A stretch of 64,000 nucleotides of DNA from Lentibacillus amyloliquefaciens (GTDB lineage Bacteria; Bacillota; Bacilli; Bacillales; Amphibacillaceae): assembly GCF_001307805.1 (NCBI RefSeq), contig NZ_CP013862.1:1674001-1738000 (forward strand), in the 5' to 3' direction. The first letter of the stretch is position 1, and each line of letters begins with the position of its first letter. Of the stretch, positions 7,573 through 16,912 are shown in pieces. The notes under the pieces are model-generated. The model worked only from the letters and a program-made list of their open reading frames with translations, did not search any database and was not told the origin of the DNA. The translations under genes were made by a program, and so were the position numbers.

Positions 7573-8793
7573 TTAGTTCACTGTCGTCCGCCTTGGATCT
7601 GTCAAGTTGGCTTTTGACGAATAGATTCTGAAAAGAACGAAAGCCAATATCGATAAGAAAATTCCTGAAATATAAGGCAGTCCAATCGCTATTGAATAAA
7701 GAGCTCCGCCTAGCACCGGCCCGATTATTCGTCCGAGCGAATCAAAAGACGATAAATAACCTGTTGCCGCTCCGTAGCCCATTTTGGATATTTTGGTCAA
7801 TAACGAGGAGACACTTGGCCGGATGACACCATTCCCAACACCAAAAACAGCCAGAAAAATGGCAGCAGTGGTAAAGTTTTGCGTAAAAAGAATAAGACCG
7901 AATCCGATCGCTGAAACAACAATGCCTCCCTGAATGATCGCTGCTTCCCCGAATTTTTTTGTCAATTTCCCCATCGACCCTTGAACCGCTGCACTTGCCA
8001 GTCCCATAATCATAAAAATATACCCTAGTGTAACAGCATCCAAGCCGGCTTTATCCGCCGCAAAATAGGCAAAAGTCGCTTCCAGGCCCGATAACGATAA
8101 TGAAATAAAAAATTGGAGAAAATACAGTATGGCCAGCGGATCGCGCAAAACAGCGCCCCATGTCGATGCCTTTTTTGCACTGGTTTTATTCTCAGAAAGA
8201 TGAATCGATTCTTTCAGGATGCCAAAAACCAGAAGCAGCGTCATAAGTGATAAAATGCCTGCTATATAAAAGGGCGCCTCCAAATTAATATTTGTAAAGA
8301 CACCACCGATAGCCGGCCCAAATATAAAGCCAAGACCGGTTGCGGCACCTACAATTCCCATTCCCTTGCCACGGTCTTCCTCTGTGGTAATATCTGCAAC
8401 GTAAGCCATGACAGTTGGCATATTGGCAGCTGATAAAAAACCGCCGATGATTCGGGCAATAAATAACATCCATAAAGTTGTGGACAGTGCCAGCATGAAA
8501 AATGACAAAGAAAGTCCGAAAATCCCGACCATGATAACCGGCTTGCGTCCTATTTTGTCAGAAATCCGTCCCCACATTGGCGCAAATATGAACTGCATCA
8601 TTGAATAAACTGCCATTAATAGACCCAGTTCAGCCGGTGACGCTCCCAGTTCTTCGGCATAAAATGGCAGTACCGGAATAATGATCCCAAATCCGGCCAT
8701 TACCAGAAACATGATAATAAAAGTACCCTGTTCAGTTTCAACTTGATCCCATCCTTGTTGTTCGTAAGCAGTTCCAACCCTGCTTTCATTCAT
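7573..8793 (-). CDS. MFS drug/metabolite efflux transporter (DHA1-like)
   Basis: About 406 residues with twelve predicted helices. It carries the MFS loop 2-3 signature GRISDKIGRKPVIM and a motif C-like GFIFGPAIGG in helix 5, the mark of proton-drug antiporters. The substrate is unknown. The start is uncertain: the first helix begins at about residue 26 (TFIIMFLVMAGFG), whereas family members usually begin a few residues before it. The ATG used here (8793) has only a weak GGAA upstream. A better ribosome site, AAGGATGG, precedes a TTG in another frame, so a single-base indel or a start rebuilt by the adjacent repeat is possible. Confidence 0.82.
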   Translation of the reverse strand: MNESRVGTAYEQQGWDQVETEQGTFIIMFLVMAGFGIIIPVLPFYAEELGASPAELGLLMAVYSMMQFIFAPMWGRISDKIGRKPVIMVGIFGLSLSFFMLALSTTLWMLFIARIIGGFLSAANMPTVMAYVADITTEEDRGKGMGIVGAATGLGFIFGPAIGGVFTNINLEAPFYIAGILSLMTLLLVFGILKESIHLSENKTSAKKASTWGAVLRDPLAILYFLQFFISLSLSGLEATFAYFAADKAGLDAVTLGYIFMIMGLASAAVQGSMGKLTKKFGEAAIIQGGIVVSAIGFGLILFTQNFTTAAIFLAVFGVGNGVIRPSVSSLLTKISKMGYGAATGYLSSFDSLGRIIGPVLGGALYSIAIGLPYISGIFLSILAFVLFRIYSSKANLTDPRRTTVN

Positions 8794-8806
8794 AGCCAAA
8801 ATTCAT

Positions 8807-8930
8807 TCCGCATGTAACAGGCAGTAGACCCCCCGCCTCAACAACTCAAGTGGACAAGGCGTGTAGGCGGGGATCAACTGCCCGTAAATGTCCGATTCTG
8901 TTAAACTAACAATCAGTGGAGAAAACCGGC
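8807..8930 (-). repeat. Repeat A copy, inverted orientation
   Basis: Plus strand reads CCGCATGTAACAGGCAGT, a hairpin built from CCCCGCCT / AGGCGGGG, ACTGCCCGTAAATGTCCGATT, then CTAACAATCAGTGG. The outer GTAAAG end has decayed. Its CCGCATG end lies 14 nt upstream of the MFS start codon. Confidence 0.7.
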
Positions 8931-8996
8931 ATAAATACGAGTCGGTATTTTCTTATATATTTTGGCTGGCTGCTTTCATGAACTGCGACATAGTGA

Positions 8997-9035
8997 AATA
9001 AAAGGCTGTCACCGACTTATAGGGGTGACAGCCTG
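8997..9035 (-). terminator. Terminator of pepF
   Basis: Minus-strand stem AGGCTGTCACCC / GGTGACAGCCT followed by TTTATTT, 13 nt after the pepF stop. No gene is seen between 8931 and 9047. Confidence 0.85.
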
Positions 9036-9047
9036 TTGTGCCGCAAC

Positions 9048-10859
9048 TTATTTCAACAGCAATTCTTCCATTTCGTTCAGTTTTTCCTCAAACACATCTA
9101 GGGCTGAGAGAATCGGTGCTTTTGCTGTCATGTCAACGCCAGCTTTTTTCAGCACTTCAATCGGGTAATCACTGCTGCCGGCTTTAAGAAAGTCCAGATA
9201 ACGGTCAACTGCCCCTTCTTCACCGTTCAGAATATTATTGGCAAGTGTTGTCGCAGCTGAATAGCCTGTTGCGTACTGGTACACATAATAATTCATATAG
9301 AAATGTGGGATCCGTGCCCACTCTTTTCCGATCTCTTCATCTGAAACAACATCTTCACCATAGTATTTCTTGTTGAGGTCATGGTAAATCGCCGTCAATG
9401 ATTCCGCCGTCATCGCCTCGCCATTCTGCATACGCTTATGGATTTCATGCTCAAATTCAGCAAACATCGTCTGACGGAAAACAGTGCCACGGAAACCTTC
9501 AAGGTAATGGTTCAGCAAATATAATTTTTGCTTCTCATCATCAACATTTTTAAGCAGATAGTCATTTAACAATGCTTCATTTGTTGTTGATGCCACCTCG
9601 GCTACAAAAATGGAATAATTGCCGTAGCGAAATGGCTGTGTCTTATGTGTGTAGTAGCTGTGCAGTGAGTGGCCAAGCTCATGCGACAGCGTGAACAGAT
9701 CGTTCAATTTATCCTGCCAATTCAGCAAAATATACGGATGCGTACCATATGCACCGGACGAATATGCCCCGCTGCGCTTTCCTTTATTCTCGTCAACATC
9801 AATCCAGCGGCTCTCAAACCCTTTCTTCAGCACACTGACATAATCATCTCCGAGCGGTTTCAGGCCATTAAGCACATATTGCTGTGCCTGTTCATATGAA
9901 ATATTCATGTCAGCATCTTTGACAAGCGGTGTGTAAATATCATACATATGCAGTTCATCCAGATCGAGCACTTCTTTGCGCAAGCGCATATAGCGGTGCA
10001 GAAGCGGCAGTCTTTCATTAACGGCTTCAACAAGGTTGTCATAGACAGTCTCCGGAATATTATTGCTGTCCAAAGCAGCCTGACGGGCAGAATCATAATT
10101 TCTGATTTTAGCATTGAAATTATCCGTTTTCACTGTCCCTGTGAGTGTCGATGCAAACGTGTTAATAAACTTATCATACGTATTATACATCGCTTTAAAA
10201 GCTGATTTGCGGACTTCACGGTCACCCGATTCCATAAACCCGATGTAGCGTCCATGTGTCAGGTCGACGTCTTCCCCATCTTCATTTTTAATCGTTGGAA
10301 ACGATAAATCGGCATTATTCAGCATGCTGAATGTATTTGACGCACTTGACATTGGTTCAGAAGCTTCTGCAAGCAGTGCTTCTTCCCGCTCGTTTAACAC
10401 GTGAGGACGTTGGCGGTTAATCTCATCCAAAACGTGTTCATAGAATTTCAGATCTTCATTTTCCTCCATAAATTCACGCAGTTTATTTTCTTCAATTCCC
10501 AGAATCTCAGGCACGATATAGCTCATAGAACTTGCAGCAATCGTTAAAACATTTTCAGCTTTGGATTCCATAGCCTGATATTTCGAATTGGTCGTATCCT
10601 GATCATTGCGCATGTGGGCATATGTAAACATTTTACCCAACCGCTCCGACAGTTCGTCCTGCAGCTTCAGGACATCGTACAGATTTTGTGCCGAGTCACC
10701 AATTTTTCCCTGGAATTTCTCAACAGACGGGAATTCTTTTTTCAAGGATTCAAGTTCTTTCTCCCATTCTTCATCTGTTGCAAATATATCTTCCAGTTTC
10801 CATTTCCGTTCTTCAGGTATTTCCTCTCTTTTTGGAAGTTCTTTTGCTGCGTTTGCCAT
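9048..10859 (-). CDS. pepF: Oligoendopeptidase F (M3B)
   Basis: A 603-residue zinc metallopeptidase, the normal length for PepF. The zinc site HELGHSLHSYY (HExxH) is near residue 392, with the third ligand region downstream in FVAEVASTTNEALL. It cleaves short peptides in the cytosol. The ATG follows TAAGGAGG. It lies between coiA and spxH as in B. subtilis yjbG, where overproduction affects sporulation signalling peptides. Confidence 0.95.
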   Translation of the reverse strand: MANAAKELPKREEIPEERKWKLEDIFATDEEWEKELESLKKEFPSVEKFQGKIGDSAQNLYDVLKLQDELSERLGKMFTYAHMRNDQDTTNSKYQAMESKAENVLTIAASSMSYIVPEILGIEENKLREFMEENEDLKFYEHVLDEINRQRPHVLNEREEALLAEASEPMSSASNTFSMLNNADLSFPTIKNEDGEDVDLTHGRYIGFMESGDREVRKSAFKAMYNTYDKFINTFASTLTGTVKTDNFNAKIRNYDSARQAALDSNNIPETVYDNLVEAVNERLPLLHRYMRLRKEVLDLDELHMYDIYTPLVKDADMNISYEQAQQYVLNGLKPLGDDYVSVLKKGFESRWIDVDENKGKRSGAYSSGAYGTHPYILLNWQDKLNDLFTLSHELGHSLHSYYTHKTQPFRYGNYSIFVAEVASTTNEALLNDYLLKNVDDEKQKLYLLNHYLEGFRGTVFRQTMFAEFEHEIHKRMQNGEAMTAESLTAIYHDLNKKYYGEDVVSDEEIGKEWARIPHFYMNYYVYQYATGYSAATTLANNILNGEEGAVDRYLDFLKAGSSDYPIEVLKKAGVDMTAKAPILSALDVFEEKLNEMEELLLK

Positions 10860-10932
10860 GTAAAATCCTCCTTATATTCCTGTGATACCTTTTAATTCGA
10901 GGTTTTGTTAAAAAAATCCTGCCTGTCTCTAG

Positions 10933-11092
10933 AACGTGTTCAAAAAGTAGGGAAACAAGGACCGAGAATTTCACGGCGGCGTAGTTATGAGCATCGCAAT
11001 GTATGCATTTAAATACATGAGAAGCTGAAAAACAAGCCAATGAACAAATTCAATGCGTCATTTGTTACCGGACTTTTTGAACATCCTCTTTT
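10933..11092 (-). repeat. Repeat B (MITE-like), between pepF and coiA
   Basis: Ends GTGTTCAAAAAG and CTTTTTGAACA are inverted. Internal blocks shared with other B copies include ACAAGGACCGAGAA, AAAACAAGCCAA and TACCGGACTTTTTGAAC. No ORF. It occupies the pepF-coiA gap. Confidence 0.75.
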
Positions 11093-11103
11093 AGTATAAC
11101 GAA

Positions 11104-12294
11104 TTACTTGGGAAACATGCCCGTGTTTTGCTTCATCAATTCAATCATCAACAGCTTATCACCTTCCAGGGCTGCTTCGATGTGTTTATAAAACTTAAGC
11201 GGATTTTCTTTCGTGAAGTGGTTTGGTGATGTTTCTCTGATAACCTGAAGTTCTTCCAGGAGCTGAAGATATTCATAGATAGGATTTACAGATGATTTGA
11301 TCAGAGGAAATGCATGTGTAGGACGAATATGCCGGCGGAAGAGATGTTGGCATCGTTTAACACTGAATGTTTCATTTGGGCTCATGTGACCAATCACTTC
11401 AACACACAACCGGCTCTGCCAGTCCCACGGCTGCGTTTTCATCCGAAATTGGCCAGTTACAGGTAGGTAAACGGGAGATGGAAGCGAGTCACGATGCAAC
11501 GAATTGACATACAGCCATTGCTGCCAGGCCAATTCCCGTCCAAATGCGCGTTTTGATGGACGCATACGCAGGGATCGCTTGGCCGTCAGCCAGTTTTGAA
11601 ACAGCTTTTGACGCGGTAAAAACGTTTTATGAAACAAATCTGTAAAATCCATGGCATTTAACTTCTGAATGGTCATGTTGCCGATTGCCTGGCGATTTGA
11701 TGACAAGTATAAATCCTGAAATGTAATGAATCGAAGTGTATCGGGACAGAAGAAATATAAAGTAAGTGGAAAATCTGCAGAAAACTGATGAATAAGATGA
11801 AGGTGAAACGCATCGATTTTAATTTCGTTTCTTTTACGGCGATTAAATTGATTGACACCGATAATCCAAATCGGTGTGATGCCTGCCTTTTCATAGCCAC
11901 GCGTCCGATCAACAATTTCAGCCGGCGGAATTTTGGCGCATTGGTACTCTATCGCAATTGTTTTAGCCTTCAGCCTTATCAGTATATCGGGGCGCTGAGA
12001 AATCTCGGGCAAATATTCTTCCAGCCGGACGTTTAAGCGCTGATGCTTAAGCCATTGATAAAGTAACAGCTTCCCTTTTTCGTGATACGCCCCCTCCCCG
12101 CCTTCCTGTGCGGGACAATTGCCTCTCGCACTATGCGCAAAGTGCGGCGTTATTTTTGAGCCGGCTTTCACGATCACCGGACTCTGACATGCCGGACAGA
12201 AAAACTTGTTATGCTGCTTCAATGTCCGGATCTCTTGCTTGGTAAAAAGCGCGGGTGTAACCAGTTTGCCATATTCAGTTTTAGCTTGGAGCAT
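11104..12294 (-). CDS. coiA: Competence protein CoiA
   Basis: A 396-residue protein. The N-terminus has a zinc-ribbon-like pair of cysteines (FFCPACQSPVIVKAG) and THFAHS-type sequence (TPHFAHSARGNCPA). A nuclease-like core follows (LEEYLPEISQRPDILI...IAIEYQCAKI), resembling the PD-(D/E)XK pattern of CoiA. CoiA is needed for transformation and acts with RecA on incoming DNA. GAGGTG precedes the ATG. The position between mecA and pepF matches B. subtilis yjbF/coiA. Confidence 0.9.
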   Translation of the reverse strand: MLQAKTEYGKLVTPALFTKQEIRTLKQHNKFFCPACQSPVIVKAGSKITPHFAHSARGNCPAQEGGEGAYHEKGKLLLYQWLKHQRLNVRLEEYLPEISQRPDILIRLKAKTIAIEYQCAKIPPAEIVDRTRGYEKAGITPIWIIGVNQFNRRKRNEIKIDAFHLHLIHQFSADFPLTLYFFCPDTLRFITFQDLYLSSNRQAIGNMTIQKLNAMDFTDLFHKTFLPRQKLFQNWLTAKRSLRMRPSKRAFGRELAWQQWLYVNSLHRDSLPSPVYLPVTGQFRMKTQPWDWQSRLCVEVIGHMSPNETFSVKRCQHLFRRHIRPTHAFPLIKSSVNPIYEYLQLLEELQVIRETSPNHFTKENPLKFYKHIEAALEGDKLLMIELMKQNTGMFPK

Positions 12295-12474
12295 TTTTTA
12301 TATCACCTCTTATTTAATACTATTCGACAAAAGTTGTCAAAATCCTGCAAAAAGAATAAAATTTGTGCTGCTTTTTTCAGGGGGCCGGAAAAGAAGCAAT
12401 CCTCTCCGGTTGATATGTCGATGCCAGCCCCCGTTCCGATTAATGTTGTCTTTTAAAGCGTTAAAATAAGAACC

Positions 12475-12518
12475 ACAAACAAGAAGCACCCGCTGTGAAA
12501 CGGATGCTTCTTGTTGAA
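12475..12518 (-). terminator. Terminator downstream of the MscS-like locus
   Basis: Minus-strand stem AACAAGAAGCATCCG / CGGGTGCTTCTTGTT with a short loop, followed by TGTGGTTCTT. It overlaps the first bases after the gene end. The rest of 12295-12474 shows no gene. Confidence 0.7.
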
Positions 12519-12527
12519 TGAACTAAT

Positions 12528-14035
12528 TCAATCTTTGTCATTTACTTTTGTTTCTTCAATTGTTTCGTCGAACTTACGCAAGTATTTAGCGGCGAAGTCT
12601 TTTCCGCCAAGTCCAAATGCAAGGCCGAACGCCAAGGCCAGTCCGCCTAAAATAAGCGTAAAAGCAGACGTTACAATTGATACGGCAATGCCCAGTTGTG
12701 TCAATGCCATAAATGCGGCAAGTGCTAAAATCGCATATTTTGCAAAACCTGCCAGAATTTTAATAGCCGGACCGGATAATAAGTTGACAAGCACTTTTTC
12801 GACAATGTTTGCCAGTATCAATGCAATGCCAAGTATCAGTACGGCTGCCAGCACATTTGGCAAGTAAGCTGTTATGCCGGAAGCTATCTCGACAAGAAAG
12901 TCCAGATTGATCAGATACAATGCCTGTACAGTCAGGAAGAATATAATCAAAACACGGACAATATAGCCGGCTGCAACAGATGGTGCCGTTTTGGATGACG
13001 ATGCGTCCATATGGCCGAGCTGCATGTTCGATGTCAATCGATCAAATCCGACATTTTCAAGGAAACGCTGCACAAAGTTACCAATGAATTTACCGACCCA
13101 GATACTGAGCAGGATAAGCCCGATTGCTATCAGAATATTCGGCAGCATAATCATAATCTGGTTAAGCATTGAAATGGCCGGATCAGTAATGCCCGCCAGT
13201 TCAAGTTTCTCCAGCGCAGCAACTGTGATTGGAATCATAATCACAACAAAGATGATGTTGCCGATAAATTGTGCAAAGCTTGTACCTTCAAACAAGTTCT
13301 CGAGTTTCAGTTTTCTGATTAACCCTTCAGATCCAGCTGCATATAACAGATTTGAAACGATGCTTTTGATAATCTTTGCAACCAACCAGCCGACTGCAAA
13401 AATCAGAGCTCCGGCGATAAGATTTGGAATAAAGGCCAGCACGGAATTTAATAAATCACTGAACGGTTCGTATTCAGTGCGTTCAGTACCCCTGGAATGA
13501 ACAGAAGGAGCACCAGATAGAATGCTACTTCGCCGGCTTTATTCATATAGCCTCTTGCTGTTTCTTCATCATCAGTAATTTTCAGCTTGGAAAACAGCTG
13601 CTGAATATTCAATTTAGAACTGCCCTGTGCAATCAGCCATTTCACAATAGTGGCCAGAATCCAGGCAAATACTAATATTAAGGCTGCTTTCAACACTGCC
13701 GGTATAAAGCCAAATATGCTCGAAATTAAATCTGATAATGGTGCGGCAATCATGTTCAGATTTAAGATGTTAAAGAATAGAATAAACACAATGACCATCA
13801 GTATGTAATAAACCGTCTTACCGATGACTTTCTCGGAATTCAGAGGTTTATCATCATCACTGCGAAATTTGTTGATGAGTTTGTCATCCACTTGCGTTTT
13901 CTTTAAAGCTTTTTGAATAGCATTGCTGATCATTTTTGCAACCAGCCAGCCGATCAGTAAAACAATGAGGGCAACGACAAAATTTTGCAACCCTTGCATA
14001 AAACCTGACGGCAAATATTGATCTACAACATTCAT
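12528..14035 (-). pseudogene. Mechanosensitive-channel-like TM-helix protein, frameshifted
   Basis: Two adjacent frames together encode one protein with conserved TM-helix repeats (VVALIVLLIGWLVAKMI..., AGALIFAVGWLVAKII..., LILLSIWVGKFIGNFV...), as in MscS-related small conductance channel proteins. The upstream frame (14035-13448) stops after GVLNALNTNRSVIY. The alternative frame reads EPFSDLLNSVLAFIPNLI directly across this point. The downstream piece would have to start at an internal GTG (13442) without a ribosome site. The simplest reading is a single ~500-residue gene with a small deletion near 13490 that shifts the frame. A sequencing error cannot be excluded. The 5' end has AAGGGG before ATG. 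Confidence 0.75.
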
Positions 14036-14284
14036 AACAATCCCCTTTCATATTTAAGATAGTTATATATACCTCATATAGCTTACCCATAAACGTAAAA
14101 TGTCGAGGAGTTTCTAAAAAGGTCAAACAAAATGCTTATGACGCTATCGGGTGCTTGACACAACATTAAACAGGACATATTTCACATAGCGATGAACCAG
14201 TTTTCGGAGTCGATCAAAAGAGGAAGTTCTTCAAAAAAAGCAACTGCGAAGGTTAAAGAGAGAAGAAAAAATTTAAGAAAAGGC

Positions 14285-14316
14285 AAAAAAAAAACACTCT
14301 TTTTATTCAGAGTGTC
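14285..14316 (-). terminator. mecA terminator overlapping the stop codon
   Basis: Minus-strand stem ACACTCT / AGAGTGT followed by a run of nine T. The mecA TAA (14303-14305) lies in the loop, so the coding region runs into the terminator. The 14036-14284 interval has no supported gene. Confidence 0.85.
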
Positions 14317-14992
14317 GAATGGTTGCAGGGAAGTGGGAACGTATTTGTTTAAATGTGTCATTTTCAAAAATCTGTTTCCCATACTCCTCAAGAAAATGAA
14401 TGGTTACATCCGTATCATATGCAAATTCGAAAATTTGGCTGAGCAAATCTTCCTGTCTGTCGTCATCATCTTCTTCCGGAAATACAGTATACAAGTAATA
14501 GCCGTCATTGTAATGATAAAGCGTGTTGTCGATTTCTCCTTCGTGACCCTGGAAATAATGACTAAGCTGGATGACATCTTCAAAATCATCAAAACGCACA
14601 ATCAATGTGAGATTGCCATCTTCATCTTCTTGACCCTCTGCTTTTTCTTTTCCAAATTTATCGTCCAGTACGTCTTCTATTTTGTCATCAACTGATACAT
14701 CAACTGTTTTCCCATTTTCATCCGGCAATTCAAGATTCTCGCCATCTTTGGAAATTTGTGCTTTTGTCACGACAATTTCCAATCCTTTGTCCATTGCCTG
14801 GACTTGAATCCAAAGCGGACCATCGACATTAAAGTCTTCTTTATAGTTAAGTTCTTCCATCATTTGCCAGAATAATTGTTCTCCCCGTTCACGGTTATAC
14901 CAGATTTCTTCACGTTGGAAACCGCGATCTTCAATATCTACATACGTTATATAGAACTTTACGGTATTTTCATTTATGCGCTCTATTTCCAT
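14303..14992 (-). CDS. mecA: Adaptor protein MecA
   Basis: A 229-residue protein with the typical MecA start MEIERINENTVKFYITYVDIEDRGF. An acidic linker (KEKAEGQEDEDG) and a C-terminal ClpC-binding domain (IRFDDFEDVIQLSHYF-type) follow. MecA hands ComK (and Spx) to ClpCP, blocking competence outside the permissive state. ComK lies in this same window at 62982-63503. The start at 14992 has AAGGGAG 9 nt upstream. An upstream in-frame ATG lacks this. Confidence 0.94.
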   Translation of the reverse strand: MEIERINENTVKFYITYVDIEDRGFQREEIWYNRERGEQLFWQMMEELNYKEDFNVDGPLWIQVQAMDKGLEIVVTKAQISKDGENLELPDENGKTVDVSVDDKIEDVLDDKFGKEKAEGQEDEDGNLTLIVRFDDFEDVIQLSHYFQGHEGEIDNTLYHYNDGYYLYTVFPEEDDDDRQEDLLSQIFEFAYDTDVTIHFLEEYGKQIFENDTFKQIRSHFPATIRHSE

Positions 14993-15318
14993 TTCGTTTC
15001 TCTCCCTTCGTTTAAGAATCATGACATCCAGGTCAAAGCCAAATGGTGGAAGAGTTGTATTTTTATCATTTACAATACCTTTTCCCTTATTTTAAACACT
15101 TATAACCACTCATTGTTTCTTTATCTTTATTGTATGATACAATCATCTGATTTGAAAATTTATATGCCTATTCAGATGATTGATTTTATATTTTAACCGA
15201 TTTTATACCTATTGTCACTACTTGTGTTTAAATATATCGCCCTTTTTTCTATTTACTAACAAGCGCGGGATATGTGATTCGTCACGTGGCGGAACAACTC
15301 GGTCAAGTATACTGTAAA

Positions 15319-15358
15319 GAAAAAACGCAGACCTGAGTTTGAAGGATCTGCGTTTTTA
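15319..15358 (-). terminator. spx terminator
   Basis: Minus-strand stem AAACGCAGAtCC / GGtCTGCGTTT with a long T-run, 10 nt after the spx stop. The rest of the 14993-15318 gap is AT-rich, probably holds the mecA promoter, and shows no gene. Confidence 0.9.
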
Positions 15359-15367
15359 ATTTTTATT

Positions 15368-15763
15368 CTAGTTAACCATTCGTTGTGCTTCACGTAATTG
15401 GAAAGTCCGCACTGTCCTTGGCAGGAACCGGCGAATTTCATCTTCGTTATACCCTACTTGCAGCCGTTTTTCATCAAGAATAATCGGTCTGCGCAATAAG
15501 CCCGGGTTCTGTTGAATCAGGCTGAATAAGTCTTTCATCGGCAATTGATCGATATCAACATCCAATTTTTGAAATACTTTCGATCGGGTTGATATAATTT
15601 CATCAGTACCATCTTCCGTCATACGCAATATTTCCTTGATCTCATCAAGTGTCAGCGGTTCAGAAAATATGTTGCGTTCTTTAAACGGAATATCTTGCTC
15701 CTCCAGCCATGCCTTTGCTTTTCTGCAAGAAGTACAACTTGGTGAGGTATAAAGTGTTACCAC
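15368..15763 (-). CDS. spx: Transcriptional regulator Spx
   Basis: A 131-residue ArsC-like protein, the exact length of B. subtilis Spx, with the redox CxxC switch in [14 protein letters not shown] at residues 10 and 13. The [14 protein letters not shown] and [28 protein letters not shown] segments match the RNA polymerase alpha-CTD-binding family. Spx reprograms transcription under thiol stress. Chosen start GTG 15763 gives [13 protein letters not shown] lies 10 nt upstream. An earlier ATG would include the ribosome site in the coding sequence. It is controlled post-translationally by SpxH/ClpXP (gene at 5827) and MecA. Confidence 0.95.
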   Translation of the reverse strand: MVTLYTSPSCTSCRKAKAWLEEQDIPFKERNIFSEPLTLDEIKEILRMTEDGTDEIISTRSKVFQKLDVDIDQLPMKDLFSLIQQNPGLLRRPIILDEKRLQVGYNEDEIRRFLPRTVRTFQLREAQRMVN

Positions 15764-15992
15764 GTAACAATCACTCCTCAATATAGATTAAATAAACATT
15801 TTATGAACAATCACTTATTATTAAATTAAAATAAGTTTAAATTACTTTCTATGTACAATTATACTATATTTGTCAATCAAAAGGTAGGGGATTACGAAAA
15901 AAATTGGCAATAAAATAAAGCACGTCACAAAATGTTCTAATTTACTTGTAACATTCCCCAATTCGTTTTTAATTAAACCTTTTCATTAAAAG

Positions 15993-16032
15993 TATTAGCC
16001 TCTTGTTTCTTGAGAAAAACAAGAGGCTAACT
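15993..16032 (-). terminator. Terminator after the GNAT gene
   Basis: Stem TTAGCCTCTTGTTT / AAACAAGAGGCTAA, 20 nt after the acetyltransferase stop. The minus-strand tail TACTTTT is moderately T-rich. It separates the acetyltransferase from spx, unlike the yjbC-spxA read-through operon known in B. subtilis. Confidence 0.75.
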
Positions 16033-16052
16033 GATAACTTATCAGGCTGCTC

Positions 16053-16640
16053 CTATACTTTTTCAGTCAAGGTTTCAAATATATCATTTGAATCGCGTTC
16101 TTCATCGTAAGTCAGCACTTCATCTACCGGCTGATAAGCTTTTCCATAAATTTCTTCGTCTTTATACGTGTGAATGGCTTCATACATTTTCTTCATTTTT
16201 TCGTAAATTTTTTCTTCAGGATCATCATTTGGTGACCAGTATAATATTTCCATCGGTGTTTCTTCCTCAGTAGCGAGTGAACGCCGGTTATAATCAATAT
16301 ACTGCGCGTGGCTGAAACCCTCACGCTTATAGAAGTGCAACCGTTTTGCCGAATCACTGTCATCATAATCAACGGGCTCCACTTCCAGCAGAATTGGCTT
16401 ATTATGTTCTTTCATTTTTTTAATCAATTTATGGCCAATTCCCTGTCCTCTTGCCTGTGAAGACACCCAAACATAATCAATAAAGATAAATGAATCAAAT
16501 TCAGCATACATTAATACATGGTATGGTCCTTCATCTTTATGGTAAACATCCCCTTTTTCATCCAAAAGCATTTCCATGTGCTTTTTGGACTTCATTTCCT
16601 CAACAGGGAAGTACTTATTTAATTTCTCATACCAGTTCAT
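16053..16640 (-). CDS. yjbC: GNAT family N-acetyltransferase (YjbC-like)
   Basis: A 195-residue protein starting MNWYEKLNKYFPVEEM with a GNAT acetyl-CoA loop VSSQARGQGIGHKLIKKMKEH (Q/RxxGxG/A) and a following beta-strand LLEVEP. The C-terminal third is acidic and helical. It is upstream of spx on the same strand, as yjbC is in B. subtilis, where the pair responds to cell-wall and phenol stress. The acceptor substrate is unknown. GGAGTAG precedes ATG 16640. An upstream in-frame ATG at 16673 has no ribosome site. Confidence 0.85.
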   Translation of the reverse strand: MNWYEKLNKYFPVEEMKSKKHMEMLLDEKGDVYHKDEGPYHVLMYAEFDSFIFIDYVWVSSQARGQGIGHKLIKKMKEHNKPILLEVEPVDYDDSDSAKRLHFYKREGFSHAQYIDYNRRSLATEEETPMEILYWSPNDDPEEKIYEKMKKMYEAIHTYKDEEIYGKAYQPVDEVLTYDEERDSNDIFETLTEKV

Positions 16641-16766
16641 AGATCTACTCCTTCGTTTAGTAGTCTTTTCCATTATAACGGGAATAGCGCGTTATGTTAA
16701 ATCGGTTTTAACACTGTCTTTTCTTATTTAGCTCTGTTTTGCCTTGTATGAGCTTATTATAATTAT

Positions 16767-16803
16767 AAAACCCGGGTTTTATTCAAAATAGCCCGGGTTT
16801 TTT
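16767..16803. terminator. Bidirectional terminator
   Basis: AAAACCCGGG / CCCGGGTTTTTT around a 15-nt loop, with A-run and T-run on opposite sides. It lies between the putative glycoside hydrolase stop and the yjbC start. The rest of 16641-16912 shows no gene. Confidence 0.85.
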
Positions 16804-16912
16804 GTTATGGATTATGGATAATGGTTAAATGCTGCTGCACATAATCGTGTCTGTCATTTTCAGCCTGCACATACTGATCCGTTGTGCATTCATTTCAGCG
16901 GAAACTTATAGT

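Noticed and set aside
14182..14391. A 69-codon minus-strand frame overlapping the mecA end
   Set aside because: It is a shadow of the mecA 3' end and its terminator.
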